Source: Bacillota bacterium (GTDB lineage Bacteria > Bacillota > Bacilli > Paenibacillales > NBRC-103111). Taken from it: 64,000 nucleotides of DNA. The notes under the pieces were generated by a model. That model searched no databases. It was not told the DNA's origin and was given only the letters and a program-made list of their open reading frames with translations. The stretch covers positions 138,399 to 202,398 of the forward strand of contig JAEWGW010000044.1 of assembly GCA_023388055.1 (NCBI GenBank). The letters are read 5' to 3'. Both the position numbers and the translations under genes were made by a program. This document shows positions 25,722 through 34,268 of this stretch, piece after piece (position 1 is the stretch's first letter; every line of letters starts with the position of its first letter).

Positions 25722-26942
25722 GTGAAAAAACGTGTTCTTGTCCCCTTCATAGCCGTTGTGGCGGCCGCCAGTCTTGTGTTTGTGCCTGTGAGCGGGCATG
25801 CCGGAGTACTGGAGATTCAAAAGCAGATTGATCAGATTGCACAGCAGGAGAAAGCCCGGCAGAAGGAAAAAGACGATGCCGAAAAGAAACAGAGCATCAT
25901 CAGCGGGCAGATCAAGCAGGAGCAAAAGGGCATGGACCAGCTCCAGAAGGAAATTGACGAACAGAGCAATCAGGTCATGGCCCTGGAGCAGCAGATTGCC
26001 CAAACCAATCTTAATCTGGCGGAAACCGGCAAGCAGAAGACGGAGGCGGAGGAGCGTGTGGCCTCCCGCAAAAGTCTGCTTGAATCCAGAGTCCGTCTGA
26101 TGTATATGAACGGCTCCGTCTCGTATCTGGATGTCCTCTTAAGCTCCACCAGCTTTAGCGACTTCATTGACCGGTTCCAGAACCTCAGAACCATTGTAGG
26201 CAAGGACACGGAAATCCTCCAAGCCAATGAACGGGATAAGGAAGCGATTACCCAGAAGGAAGCGGAGATCAAAACACAGCTGGCCCAGGTAACCGATATG
26301 CACAGCCAGAAGTCGGCGATTTATGCAACCCTGCAGAAGAATATGAAGCAAAAAGAGGTCACCATCGCCAGTCTGAGCAAAGAGGAGCAAAAGCAGGAGC
26401 ATATCAGCGAGGAAGCGGAAGCAGCTGCCGAGAAGCTGGTGAAGGACAAGCAGGCCCTGTATGCCAAGCTGGCGGAGGAGAAACGCAAGGAAGAGGCTAA
26501 GAAGAAGGGGACGACAGCTGCAGCCAAGACCGTATATACCGGAGGCAAGCTGCAATGGCCCTTAACCGTAAACGGCACCATCAGCTCGGAGTTTGGCTAC
26601 CGGGTTGACCCCATCAAGAAGGTCAATAAGCTCCATAAAGGCATGGACATCGCTGCTCCCAAGGGTACGCCGGTGCTGTCCGCCGATGAAGGCACCGTTA
26701 TCCTGGCCAGCTGGGTCAGCGGCTACGGCAATGCGGTAGTGGTGGACCATAACAATGGGCTGGTGACCTGGTACGGTCATATGTCGGCGATCAGCGTCAG
26801 CGAAGGTGCTTCCGTGAAGCGCGGCGGCAAGGTGGGGGAAGTGGGCTCCACCGGCGACTCCACCGGAAACCATCTTCACTTTGAGGTGCGGAAGGACAAC
26901 GGGGATACCCCGACCAACCCGAGACCATATTTGGGCATGTAG
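25722..26942 (+). CDS. Coiled-coil M23 murein hydrolase (EnvC/CwlO-like FtsEX partner)
   Basis: 406 residues: signal peptide (1-26, ending VSGHAG), a long two-part coiled coil (~28-250, many E/K/Q heptads) and a C-terminal M23 LytM domain (~290-405) with the zinc ligands in LHKGMDIAAP and in NHLHFEV. All zinc positions seem intact, so it should be an active endopeptidase rather than a pure activator like EnvC. GTG 25722 follows CAGGAGG. Its position directly after ftsX supports it as the FtsEX-controlled hydrolase. Confidence 0.9.
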   Translation: MKKRVLVPFIAVVAAASLVFVPVSGHAGVLEIQKQIDQIAQQEKARQKEKDDAEKKQSIISGQIKQEQKGMDQLQKEIDEQSNQVMALEQQIAQTNLNLAETGKQKTEAEERVASRKSLLESRVRLMYMNGSVSYLDVLLSSTSFSDFIDRFQNLRTIVGKDTEILQANERDKEAITQKEAEIKTQLAQVTDMHSQKSAIYATLQKNMKQKEVTIASLSKEEQKQEHISEEAEAAAEKLVKDKQALYAKLAEEKRKEEAKKKGTTAAAKTVYTGGKLQWPLTVNGTISSEFGYRVDPIKKVNKLHKGMDIAAPKGTPVLSADEGTVILASWVSGYGNAVVVDHNNGLVTWYGHMSAISVSEGASVKRGGKVGEVGSTGDSTGNHLHFEVRKDNGDTPTNPRPYLGM

Positions 26943-26970
26943 CTTTCTTCTAAAAACCATGCATTTCCCC

Positions 26971-27009
26971 AAAAGCCTGCATACGATGCAGGCTTTTGCA
27001 GACTTTTTT
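26971..27009 (+). terminator. Terminator after M23 gene
   Basis: Perfect 12-bp stem AAAAGCCTGCAT (26971-26982) / ATGCAGGCTTTT (26986-26997) with a 3-nt loop; a T-run follows after six bases. Confidence 0.85.
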
Positions 27010-27119
27010 TCCAAATGAAGGCGGTTCATTCCGGGAGAGGTTTTATATTCCGGACGCGCTTGTCATATACTAAACCGTGTTATTTCAGGTTAGAGAGCAA
27101 AAGGTGGTGGTTTGGTTTG

Positions 27120-28565
27120 ATGTTTCGCGGACGGGCAGTTCTTACCTTTGTGCTGCTAGGCATGTTTGCCAGCAGCATTCTTACCCTTACCATCGTCGGC
27201 TCCCCGGAGACGGGCGTGCAGGCGACTTCGGCTGCGGTGTCTTCAACCGCCCCCGGCAGCAGCTTGTCGAAGGACGATCTGAAGAAGCTTTCCACCACAT
27301 ACGAGCTGATCAGCTCCAAGTATCTCAGCCAGGTGGATCACAACAAGCTGATGAACGGCGCTATTCACGGTATGGTCAATGCTTTGGATGACCCCTTCAC
27401 CAGTTACATGGATGCGGAAGAGGCCAAGCAGTTTGACGATACCATCCATTCCTCCTTCCAGGGAATCGGAGCGGAGGTATCCCTGGAGAGCGGTAAGGTG
27501 ACCATTGTGTCCCCCATTAAGGGCTCTCCTGCCGAGAAGGCGGGCCTTCGGGCTAATGATGTGATTCTGACCGTTAACGGAGAGGCGCTGGACGGACTCA
27601 CCCTTACCCAAGCCGTCGTCAAAATCCGCGGCCCCAAGGGAACCCAGGCCAAGCTGGGTGTGGTGCGCAGCGGGCTGACGGAAGCCATCGAGGTCATCGT
27701 GGTGCGGGATGACATTCCTGTCGAAACGGTCTACGGAGAGATGGTGAACGATACCGTCGGCAAAATCGAAATCCGGCAGTTTGCCACCAATACGGCTGTG
27801 CGCTTCAAGGAGGAGCTCACCCGTTTGGAAACCAAGGGTATGAAGTCCCTGATCATCGATGTGCGGAATAATCCGGGCGGCCTGCTGCCGGTTGTAGTGG
27901 ATATCTCCGAGAACTTCGTGGCCAAGGGCAAACCGATTCTGCAGATCGAGGACCGGGACGGCAAACGTGCGCCCACCTTGTCCAACGGCACCACTTCGGC
28001 CAAGCCGCTTCCGGTGGCGGTGCTCATCAATAACGGCAGCGCCAGCGCTTCGGAAATTTTGGCCGGTGTGTTCAAGGACACGGGGCTGGGCAAGCTGGTG
28101 GGTGAAAAAACCTTCGGCAAGGGTACCGTCCAGATGACCTTCGAGAAGGAAATGGGCGACGGCAGCAATATCAAAATGACCACCTATAAGTGGCTTACCC
28201 CCAAGGGAACCTGGATTCACAAAACAGGGATTGAACCGGACGTGAAGGTGGACCAGCCTGCTTATTACCATGTGATGCCATTCTCGAAGAAGAATGAGCT
28301 GACGGTGGATGCCAACAGCGATGAGGTGAAGTCGCTGCAGGTGATGCTGGAGGGGCTGGGCTTCAAGCCGGGCCGTACGGACGGGTATTTTAGCCAGCAA
28401 ACGGCTGAGGTGCTGAAGCAGTATCAGAACAGCCGCAGTTTGCCTGCCACCGGTGTGGCCAACATTGCGACGATGGAGAGTTTGGAGAATGACATTATCA
28501 CTCTCCTGAAGAGTCCGGCCAATGATACGCAGCTGCAGGAGGCTATCCGGCTTCTGAGCCCGTGA
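27120..28565 (+). CDS. S41-family carboxyl-terminal processing protease (CtpA/B)
   Basis: 481 residues: N-terminal membrane anchor (~6-28), a Ctp N-terminal helical part, a PDZ domain (~115-190, GIGAEVSLESG ... SPAEKAGLRANDVILTVNGE), the S41 protease core with the Ser in NNGSASASEILAG (~306) and Lys in GEKTFGKGTVQM (~329), and a C-terminal PG_binding_1 domain (~400-460). ATG 27120 follows AAAGGTGGTG; the frame runs back to 27015 over the promoter region and is not used. In B. subtilis CtpB cleaves SpoIVFA during sporulation and lies near ftsEX and minJ, as here. Confidence 0.92.
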   Translation: MFRGRAVLTFVLLGMFASSILTLTIVGSPETGVQATSAAVSSTAPGSSLSKDDLKKLSTTYELISSKYLSQVDHNKLMNGAIHGMVNALDDPFTSYMDAEEAKQFDDTIHSSFQGIGAEVSLESGKVTIVSPIKGSPAEKAGLRANDVILTVNGEALDGLTLTQAVVKIRGPKGTQAKLGVVRSGLTEAIEVIVVRDDIPVETVYGEMVNDTVGKIEIRQFATNTAVRFKEELTRLETKGMKSLIIDVRNNPGGLLPVVVDISENFVAKGKPILQIEDRDGKRAPTLSNGTTSAKPLPVAVLINNGSASASEILAGVFKDTGLGKLVGEKTFGKGTVQMTFEKEMGDGSNIKMTTYKWLTPKGTWIHKTGIEPDVKVDQPAYYHVMPFSKKNELTVDANSDEVKSLQVMLEGLGFKPGRTDGYFSQQTAEVLKQYQNSRSLPATGVANIATMESLENDIITLLKSPANDTQLQEAIRLLSP

Positions 28566-28640
28566 CGCTAAGGTGAGATCATGGAATAATTAGGAAAAAT
28601 GGCAGCCGCGGCAGGAGAAAGCGGCGTCCATGTAGAATGA

Positions 28641-28707
28641 AGAGAAGGTTAGGGCGTGTTTGCAAACACCGCCTAGGGGATCAGGTTCCCCGCCTTCTCT
28701 TTTTTTT
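28641..28707 (+). terminator. Branched hairpin terminator after ctp
   Basis: Outer stem AGAGAAGG (28641-28648) / CCTTCTCT (28693-28700) followed by a T-run; inside are a GTGTTTGC/GCAAACAC palindrome and a GGGGA/TCCCC hairpin. Part of it matches a repeat at 35230-35274. Confidence 0.65.
28649..28692 (+). repeat. TTAGGGCGTGT repeat, copy 1
   Basis: TTAGGGCGTGTTTGCAAAC followed by CACCG and AGGGGA-TCAG; the same order recurs at 35230-35274. The start resembles the terminal repeat of common insertion sequences or MITEs. Confidence 0.5.
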
Positions 28708-28761
28708 GCGGTTGTTGCAAGTTCTATGAGGGGGATTGTGCAAAGGAGCTGATATGCGGTT

Positions 28762-30057
28762 ATGGACCTGGCTTTGAATCTGTTGTCCGCTTGGGGAAGA
28801 GCGCTGCTGGGGCTCTTGGTGAATCCCTTCTATTACCTGGGGCTGGTGGTGATTCTGCTTCAATACAGACGGCAGATCCGGCTGGAGCGCAAGCTGTTCC
28901 ATTCCCGCTTTCATTATATGGGCCGGGTTGCCTGGAGATTGGTGGTTTGGGGACTGGCAGCCGGACTGGGGGCGTCCCTGGTGCTGGCGGCACTGGGCTC
29001 CGCTTTCACGATGGAGGCCATGGTGCTGTTATGGTCCTTATCGGCGGTGCTGATTTTGTTCCGGCTCCGGTTTTTGTGTCTGGCATATGCCGCGGGAATT
29101 TTGGCATTGGTGGATGCAGTCCTGGGCTGGGTGCCCCAAGGGGCGGATACGGTGGCACTGGGATGGCTGTACCGGTGGATGGAAGGTGTGGAGACACCGG
29201 CGCTGCTGGTTTTGGCAGGGATGCTCCACCTGGCGGAGGCACTGCTTGTCCGTCATCAGGGAAGCCTGACCCGTACGCCGTTGTTTTCGGAGAGCAAACG
29301 CGGCCGCGTCATGGGCGGTTTTCAGTTATATGCCTTTTGGCCAGTGGCTCTGTTCCTGCTGGTGCCGGCCCAGTCCGGCGGCTTCCAGCTGCCGTGGACA
29401 CCGGTGTTCGGCTCCGGTCTGGCCTCGTCAGGCTGGACCATTCTGGCCTTGCCCGTAGCTATGGGCTTTATGGAGTCTACGTGGACCCAATTGCCGGAGG
29501 ACAAAGCCCGGAGAACCTCGGGGCGGCTGCTGCTTTATGGGGTGGCCGTAACCGGTCTGGCTCTCCTGTCCCATTGGGTAGGGGCATTCCTTCCGGTGGC
29601 TGCGGTGCTGACCATTGCTCTCCATGAGGGGATTCTGTGGTGGGGACGCTGGGAGGAAACCAAGGAGCCTCTCCGGTTTGTCCATGACAGCCGCGGGCTG
29701 AAGATTCTTGCGGTGCTCCCGGACAGTCCGGCGGAGGCGCTGGGCATGCGGACCGGGGAAATCCTCGCCAAGGTGAACGGGCTGCCGGTGCGTACCCGGG
29801 AGGGGCTCCATGCTGCCCTGCAGGAGAACCCGGCCTATTGCAAGCTGGAGATTCTCAACCTGGAGGGGGAGAGCCGCTTTGCAGGGAGGGCGATGTTTGC
29901 AGGGGAGCATCATCAGTTGGGCATACTGCTCTGCCCGGACGAGGACACCCGTTATGTGGTGGAGGAGCGGCAGCAGCATGGGCTGGTATCCGTATTGGCC
30001 CGGTCCTTGGGCGGCCTGTTCGATAAGAAGAGCAGCAGCAATGACAGGGCCATGTAA
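28762..30057 (+). CDS. minJ: MinJ-like polytopic membrane protein with PDZ domain
   Basis: 431 residues with about eight hydrophobic segments in the first ~300 residues and a C-terminal PDZ domain (~310-380, LKILAVLPDSPAEALGMRTG, VNGLPVRTREGLHAAL). In B. subtilis MinJ (YvjD) has the same plan and links DivIVA at the poles and septum to MinD, preventing extra septa; it also lies near ctpB. Order ftsE-ftsX-ctp-minJ here agrees. Name rests on architecture and synteny; sequence identity was not measured. Confidence 0.75.
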   Translation: MDLALNLLSAWGRALLGLLVNPFYYLGLVVILLQYRRQIRLERKLFHSRFHYMGRVAWRLVVWGLAAGLGASLVLAALGSAFTMEAMVLLWSLSAVLILFRLRFLCLAYAAGILALVDAVLGWVPQGADTVALGWLYRWMEGVETPALLVLAGMLHLAEALLVRHQGSLTRTPLFSESKRGRVMGGFQLYAFWPVALFLLVPAQSGGFQLPWTPVFGSGLASSGWTILALPVAMGFMESTWTQLPEDKARRTSGRLLLYGVAVTGLALLSHWVGAFLPVAAVLTIALHEGILWWGRWEETKEPLRFVHDSRGLKILAVLPDSPAEALGMRTGEILAKVNGLPVRTREGLHAALQENPAYCKLEILNLEGESRFAGRAMFAGEHHQLGILLCPDEDTRYVVEERQQHGLVSVLARSLGGLFDKKSSSNDRAM

Positions 30058-30085
30058 GAAAGCATAAAGATAAGGACGCACAAAG

Positions 30086-30126
30086 AAAAAGGACGCAGCG
30101 GACCGGAATCCGACGGCGTCCTTTTT
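30086..30126 (+). terminator. Terminator after minJ-like gene
   Basis: AAAAAGGACGC (30086-30096) pairs with GCGTCCTTTTT (30116-30126); inner CGGA/TCCG pairing tightens the loop. Confidence 0.88.
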
Positions 30127-30257
30127 GGGTTGTGTGTGGTGTGGCTGCGGCAGGAGCCGGTGTTGTTCAGAGACGCGGCATCCTCTGCTATTGTCCGTTC
30201 GCCTGATGGTAGTCTGAGAACGCAGGGCTTATCGCTCGCACCCGGTCGTACCCTGAA

Positions 30258-32240
30258 TCACACGTCCAGCACCACCATCTGATGATTCTCCAGCATCGGC
30301 AGCGTGAAGCTGACGGATTGGCCGCCATCGTCGGCAGTGAAGGCCAGCTCTGTTCCCTGCGGGGCCAGATAGACCCGCTTCACGGGCTCCGGCAAACGGA
30401 GAGTGACGGGGATATTGTACAGCGGGACGATATCCTCGATAACCTCCACCCGGCCTTTTTTCACCGGAGTGTTGTAGAGCAGATGCTGGACATAACGCCG
30501 TTCCTTCACCTGATGCTGGAGGGTAACAATCCCTCTGGCAGGCAGACCGGTCTCCACCATAGGCTTAGGCAGCAGGCGCTGAAGCGCATAATGAACCATT
30601 TCCTTCAGGATCAGATGTCCGTTGTCGGCATAATCAGAGAATAGCTTCCAGGCCATATAGATGCCTGCATCGCTTTCCACCATACCCGGACCTGCCTCCT
30701 CACCGTTGGTGGGGGTGTGCTGATGGGAGCAGAAGGCGAAGACATCCCGGTTGAAATAAGGATTCTCCCGTGCACCCAACTGCTGTCCACCGGGGGCCAG
30801 CTCCACCTGCTGTCCCTCCGCATACATAACGAAGGCGGCGGGCTTCAGAGGCCCGGGCACGAAATCTGGCCGGAAATAATCCGGGCAATAGGGGTTTACG
30901 CCTACATGCTTCACTCCCAGCTCCAGGGCAAAGGCTGACTCCGTTTCATTCAGGCCGGACTGTCCGGTAGCAAGCACCTTGCCGCCTCCGGCGATAAAGC
31001 AGCGGAGCCGCTCCGCCAGTTCGGGCCACAGTACAGCCTCATCCGGCAGCACCAGCACCTTGTACGCCTCAAAATCCGCCTGCGTATCCACCACATCAAA
31101 CAGGTAGTGGCATTCTGTCAAAATCCGCACCGCACCCGGGTCTGCCAGCTTGTTGCGCTCCTGCTTCTTCAATGCCGGAGGAGCAGCCTCCTGCACCGCC
31201 TCCAGGGAGAGCACCGCCACCTCCGCCACACCGGAAACACCGGTGCACCAGGGCTCCTTGGCCTCTACCTCGGCATAGGCCTCGCCAATCAGCGAATAAG
31301 TGGCCGGGTCCATCAACCCCTTGGGATGAAGCTGGTCGCCTATGGAGCAGCCTGCTCCGTGGGCCAGGCTCAGCGCGGTTTCGAACCGCAGGGCATTAGG
31401 GTGCTTGTAGCCCCCGAATTCTCCCCAGGCCTGATGGAACTTGCCGGTCATGCCCAGGAAGTCCATCCCCAGGGTTTGCGCATAACGGGCGGACAAAGGG
31501 AAGTGGTCATAACCCCAGCCTCCGGTGGGCAGAGACTCCAGCTCCAGGTGGGTGTTGGCATGGGCCAGCTCCCGGCGGCCCCGGGTTTGGTGGCCGCTGT
31601 TGTGGAAGATGGGCAGGCCGGGCTTGATCGCATGCACCACCTCCCGCACACGCTCGGTGTAGCGGAGATAGGTTTTACGCCCGAGGGCGATAACCGCATT
31701 CAGATCCCGGGGATCCTGGCCGCTCCGCCGCAGCTCGGCGACGCAATATTGGCAGTAGCATCTGCGGCTGCCCACAATATCCAGGAAGATGCCGTCCGCA
31801 TCATAGTTGCGGGTGACCTCTTCTATTTGAGCCAGCAGAATATCCAGATAAGGGGTGTTAAAGCAAAATTCGTGGTACCCGGCCTCCAAAAACCCCTTCA
31901 CCCACCGGGTTTGGTCCTGAATGTCCCGGATGAGCCAGTCGGGGTGGCGACGGGCCAGCTTTTCATCCAGACCGGCGGAGAGGTACACGGGAGTTTTTAC
32001 TCCGATGGCATGGGCGGCTTCGATCATTTCCCCCAGCAGGTCAAAGGAGAGATTCGGGTGCATCTCGTTGGTTTCACTGGGGTGGTACGCCCAGCCGTGA
32101 TGGCACTTGGAGAATACGGTGATGGAATCAACGTGACCCTCCCGCAGCATGGCCTGGAATTGAGCCTTGGAAAAATCCTTGGCAATATCGGGAATAGCTT
32201 CGGATGTATGAAAATCCAGATGGACCTGGCGCAAACGCAT
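30258..32240 (-). CDS. Putative glycoside hydrolase (TIM barrel plus beta-galactosidase trimerisation-like domain)
   Basis: 660 residues, no signal peptide, so cytosolic. The N-terminus MRLRQVHLDFHTSEAIPDIA and the DADGIFLDIVGSRRCYCQYC segment (acidic strand end of a barrel, near residue 150) match hypothetical glycosyl hydrolase families (GHL6-like) of the alpha-amylase clan. Residues ~370-520 (EAYKVLVLPDEAVLWPELAE, GGGKVLATGQSGL) are a Rossmann-like beta-galactosidase trimerisation domain, and the C-terminus is beta-rich. It lies downstream of an SGNH esterase gene in the same direction, suggesting joint breakdown of an acylated oligosaccharide. Substrate unknown. Confidence 0.75.
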   Translation of the reverse strand: MRLRQVHLDFHTSEAIPDIAKDFSKAQFQAMLREGHVDSITVFSKCHHGWAYHPSETNEMHPNLSFDLLGEMIEAAHAIGVKTPVYLSAGLDEKLARRHPDWLIRDIQDQTRWVKGFLEAGYHEFCFNTPYLDILLAQIEEVTRNYDADGIFLDIVGSRRCYCQYCVAELRRSGQDPRDLNAVIALGRKTYLRYTERVREVVHAIKPGLPIFHNSGHQTRGRRELAHANTHLELESLPTGGWGYDHFPLSARYAQTLGMDFLGMTGKFHQAWGEFGGYKHPNALRFETALSLAHGAGCSIGDQLHPKGLMDPATYSLIGEAYAEVEAKEPWCTGVSGVAEVAVLSLEAVQEAAPPALKKQERNKLADPGAVRILTECHYLFDVVDTQADFEAYKVLVLPDEAVLWPELAERLRCFIAGGGKVLATGQSGLNETESAFALELGVKHVGVNPYCPDYFRPDFVPGPLKPAAFVMYAEGQQVELAPGGQQLGARENPYFNRDVFAFCSHQHTPTNGEEAGPGMVESDAGIYMAWKLFSDYADNGHLILKEMVHYALQRLLPKPMVETGLPARGIVTLQHQVKERRYVQHLLYNTPVKKGRVEVIEDIVPLYNIPVTLRLPEPVKRVYLAPQGTELAFTADDGGQSVSFTLPMLENHQMVVLDV

Positions 32241-32278
32241 GATTATCGCTCCTCGTTTTGTAGTGTGCCGCTACCTGA

Positions 32279-32349
32279 AATAACATGGTCCGAGCCGCAG
32301 GCCGGATATGTTATGGAAGCCTCGAAACCGGCAGAGCCGGTTTGAGGGC
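32279..32349 (+). repeat. Two-hairpin intergenic repeat, copy C
   Basis: First hairpin TAACAT / ATGTTA with GGTCC...GGCCGGAT between; second hairpin GCCTC-AAACCGG with CCGGTTT-GAGGGC. The second stem has CCGG where copies A and B have TTGG/CCAA, changed on both arms. Lies between two minus-strand genes but in plus orientation. Confidence 0.8.
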
Positions 32350-32362
32350 CTTCTTCGACATT

Positions 32363-33316
32363 TCATCTTTCATCGATGCGCAGAGAATCGTAGCATGGAT
32401 GGCGATGTGCAACCTCTTGCTCCAAGCACCGTGCAGCCGCCAAGGCTTCCTCCAAGGAAAGGGCCTCCGCCGCTTTAACGGGGTGGGTGTGGCCTACATG
32501 CTCCTTCCAGGCGTCCGCCAAAATCCGGTGCCGCTGAAGCACCAACGGAAACCCCGCCCATTCCTCAAGTGACGCCGAAAGATTTTCCATATGGGTCATG
32601 TCCTCGTTAAACCACTCGGTCAGCAGGGTGCGTGCAATAATTCCGTGACCATAGGCGTTGGGATGGATCCCGTCACCAGAGGAATAACCCGGCTGCTCCG
32701 CCCGTTGAGAGGCAGTGGCGTACAGCAAGGGAGTCCGGATATCGATTACGCTGTCGGCTGCTTCCAGAGCAGGGTCAGTGAGCAGCCATTGCGCGTAGGC
32801 GCGCAGCACCGTGTCATACTCCCGGTATGGGGATAAATAACTGTAATCCGGTTTGCCGTCCTCCCCGGTCCGCGGAGCAGGAAAGGCGAAGGATGCGGCG
32901 TCAAAAGGCGGCGGGGTTACAAGCACTGCTTTGGCTCCCGCGGCTTTGATTTTTTCGAGAAGCAGGAGCATCCCTGTTTGGTATGCCTTGAACCGTTCCT
33001 CCGACAAGGGATGGTAGATCCCGTCGTTCATCCCGTAGCAGCAGAACACCCAATCGGGTTTGGTTATCTCCAGCGCCCGCTTTGCCCGGTCATGGACGCA
33101 GGGGCGGGGAAAGGGATGTTTGGCTTCGCTCAGGCCGGATGCGGTTTCGCTGCTCACCCCCAGGGGAATCAGGGACAGGTTCTTGTCAGGATGGTATCGG
33201 CGGAAATAAGCCTCCAAGTAGGCAATATAAAGACCGTTGTCCGTGACGCTGTCCCCCAAAAACAGGATTGTTGCGCTAACCGGCAACCGGTTTTGCTTGT
33301 GCACCCATGCAGACAT
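32363..33316 (-). CDS. SGNH/GDSL-family hydrolase
   Basis: 317 residues with block I LFLGDSVTDNG (catalytic Ser), block III GMNDG (Asn) and block V SGDGIHPNAYG (Asp, His), the complete set for a GDSL esterase. No signal peptide. Such enzymes remove acyl or acetyl groups, often from sugars. It is first in a minus-strand operon with the putative glycosidase; both may process acetylated glycans inside the cell. RBS AAAAGGAGGC upstream of ATG 33316, and an inverted repeat at 33369-33389 could be its operator. Confidence 0.88.
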   Translation of the reverse strand: MSAWVHKQNRLPVSATILFLGDSVTDNGLYIAYLEAYFRRYHPDKNLSLIPLGVSSETASGLSEAKHPFPRPCVHDRAKRALEITKPDWVFCCYGMNDGIYHPLSEERFKAYQTGMLLLLEKIKAAGAKAVLVTPPPFDAASFAFPAPRTGEDGKPDYSYLSPYREYDTVLRAYAQWLLTDPALEAADSVIDIRTPLLYATASQRAEQPGYSSGDGIHPNAYGHGIIARTLLTEWFNEDMTHMENLSASLEEWAGFPLVLQRHRILADAWKEHVGHTHPVKAAEALSLEEALAAARCLEQEVAHRHPCYDSLRIDER

Positions 33317-33368
33317 GTTGAGCCTCCTTTTAAGCAGATTCCGTTATTGAACGCTCCAAGCATACCTC

Positions 33369-33389
33369 GTAAACAGTGCAATTGTTTAC
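33369..33389. promoter_or_regulatory. Inverted repeat upstream of SGNH-glycosidase operon
   Basis: GTAAACA (33369-33375), 7 nt, TGTTTAC (33383-33389), a perfect 7-bp dyad. On the minus strand a -35-like TTGACT lies just upstream (about 33397-33402), so a repressor bound here would block the promoter. Two GTACATA direct repeats lie further out. Confidence 0.45.
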
Positions 33390-33442
33390 TGTACATAGTC
33401 AAGATTCCTGTATAAGCTCCTGTACATACTCCAATTAACTGC

Positions 33443-33480
33443 AAAACCCCTTGCGCGAGCCGCAGCCGCGAAGGGGTTTT
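33443..33480 (+). terminator. Hairpin with T-run between divergent genes
   Basis: AAAACCCCTT-GCG pairs with CGC-AAGGGGTTTT; symmetric A and T runs make it usable in both directions, most simply as the motAB terminator on the minus strand. Confidence 0.8.
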
Positions 33481-33485
33481 ATAGG

Positions 33486-34268
33486 TTAGTTCAGCTTCTG
33501 CGGCTCCCGCAGGACGACAATTTCCACACGTCTGTTTTTGGCCCGGTTTTCTTCTGTATCGTTGGGAGCGATGGGCATGGTATCTCCATAGGCGGTGGAT
33601 ACAAACATCCTGTCATTCATTCCCGGAGTACTGAGCAGATACCGGATCACCGAAACGGAACGGGCCTGGGACAGCCCAAGGTTGTCTTTATACAAAGAGC
33701 CGGTCTGCAAGGGCAGATTGTCTGTGTGGCCTTCTATGCTGACCTTGGTGTCGAGACTCCGGAACAGAGAGCCCAGCTTGTCCAGAATCGGCAGGGAAGC
33801 GGGCTTCAAATCAGCCTTGCCCAAATCGAACAGCACCATATCGTTCAGCTTGATAACCACGCCCCGCTGGAGATTTCCGGCAGAGACCTGGGCCTGCAGA
33901 TTATTTTCTTCAATATATTGATTTACCTTGGAGAGCAGGTCCTGCAGCTCCCGTTCCCTTTCCGCCTGGGCGCTGGCGCTTGGAGCAGGTGTGGGGCTGT
34001 CTGTGGGCACGGGGGTTGCTTTATCTCCTTGCTTCAAATCCCCGGCAGGCCCATTGTGCTTTTCAATAATGGTATCGCCTTTGGCGAACTGCAGATGCAG
34101 GGATTCGGAGAGCATCTCGTATTTGGCCATATCCACCTTGCTCATGGAATACATCACAATAAAAAAGATCAGAAGCAGCGTAATCAGGTCCGAGTAGGTG
34201 ATTAGCCAGCGTTCATGATTCTCGGGGGCCTTCCCCTTTTTTCTATTGCTCCTTCTCAATGCCGGCAC
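33486..34268 (-). CDS. motB: Flagellar motor stator protein MotB
   Basis: 260 residues: charged N-terminus, single membrane helix with the ion-binding Asp27 (WLITYSDLITLLLIFFIVMY), a plug/linker rich in Pro, Thr and Ala (~85-110), and a C-terminal OmpA-like peptidoglycan-binding domain (~140-255, VSIEGHTDNLPLQTG ... NRRVEIVV). It anchors the stator to the wall while ions pass through the MotA-MotB channel. Overlaps the end of motA by 26 bp. No other flagellar genes are in the window. Proton or sodium use cannot be decided safely. Confidence 0.93.
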   Translation of the reverse strand: MPALRRSNRKKGKAPENHERWLITYSDLITLLLIFFIVMYSMSKVDMAKYEMLSESLHLQFAKGDTIIEKHNGPAGDLKQGDKATPVPTDSPTPAPSASAQAERERELQDLLSKVNQYIEENNLQAQVSAGNLQRGVVIKLNDMVLFDLGKADLKPASLPILDKLGSLFRSLDTKVSIEGHTDNLPLQTGSLYKDNLGLSQARSVSVIRYLLSTPGMNDRMFVSTAYGDTMPIAPNDTEENRAKNRRVEIVVLREPQKLN

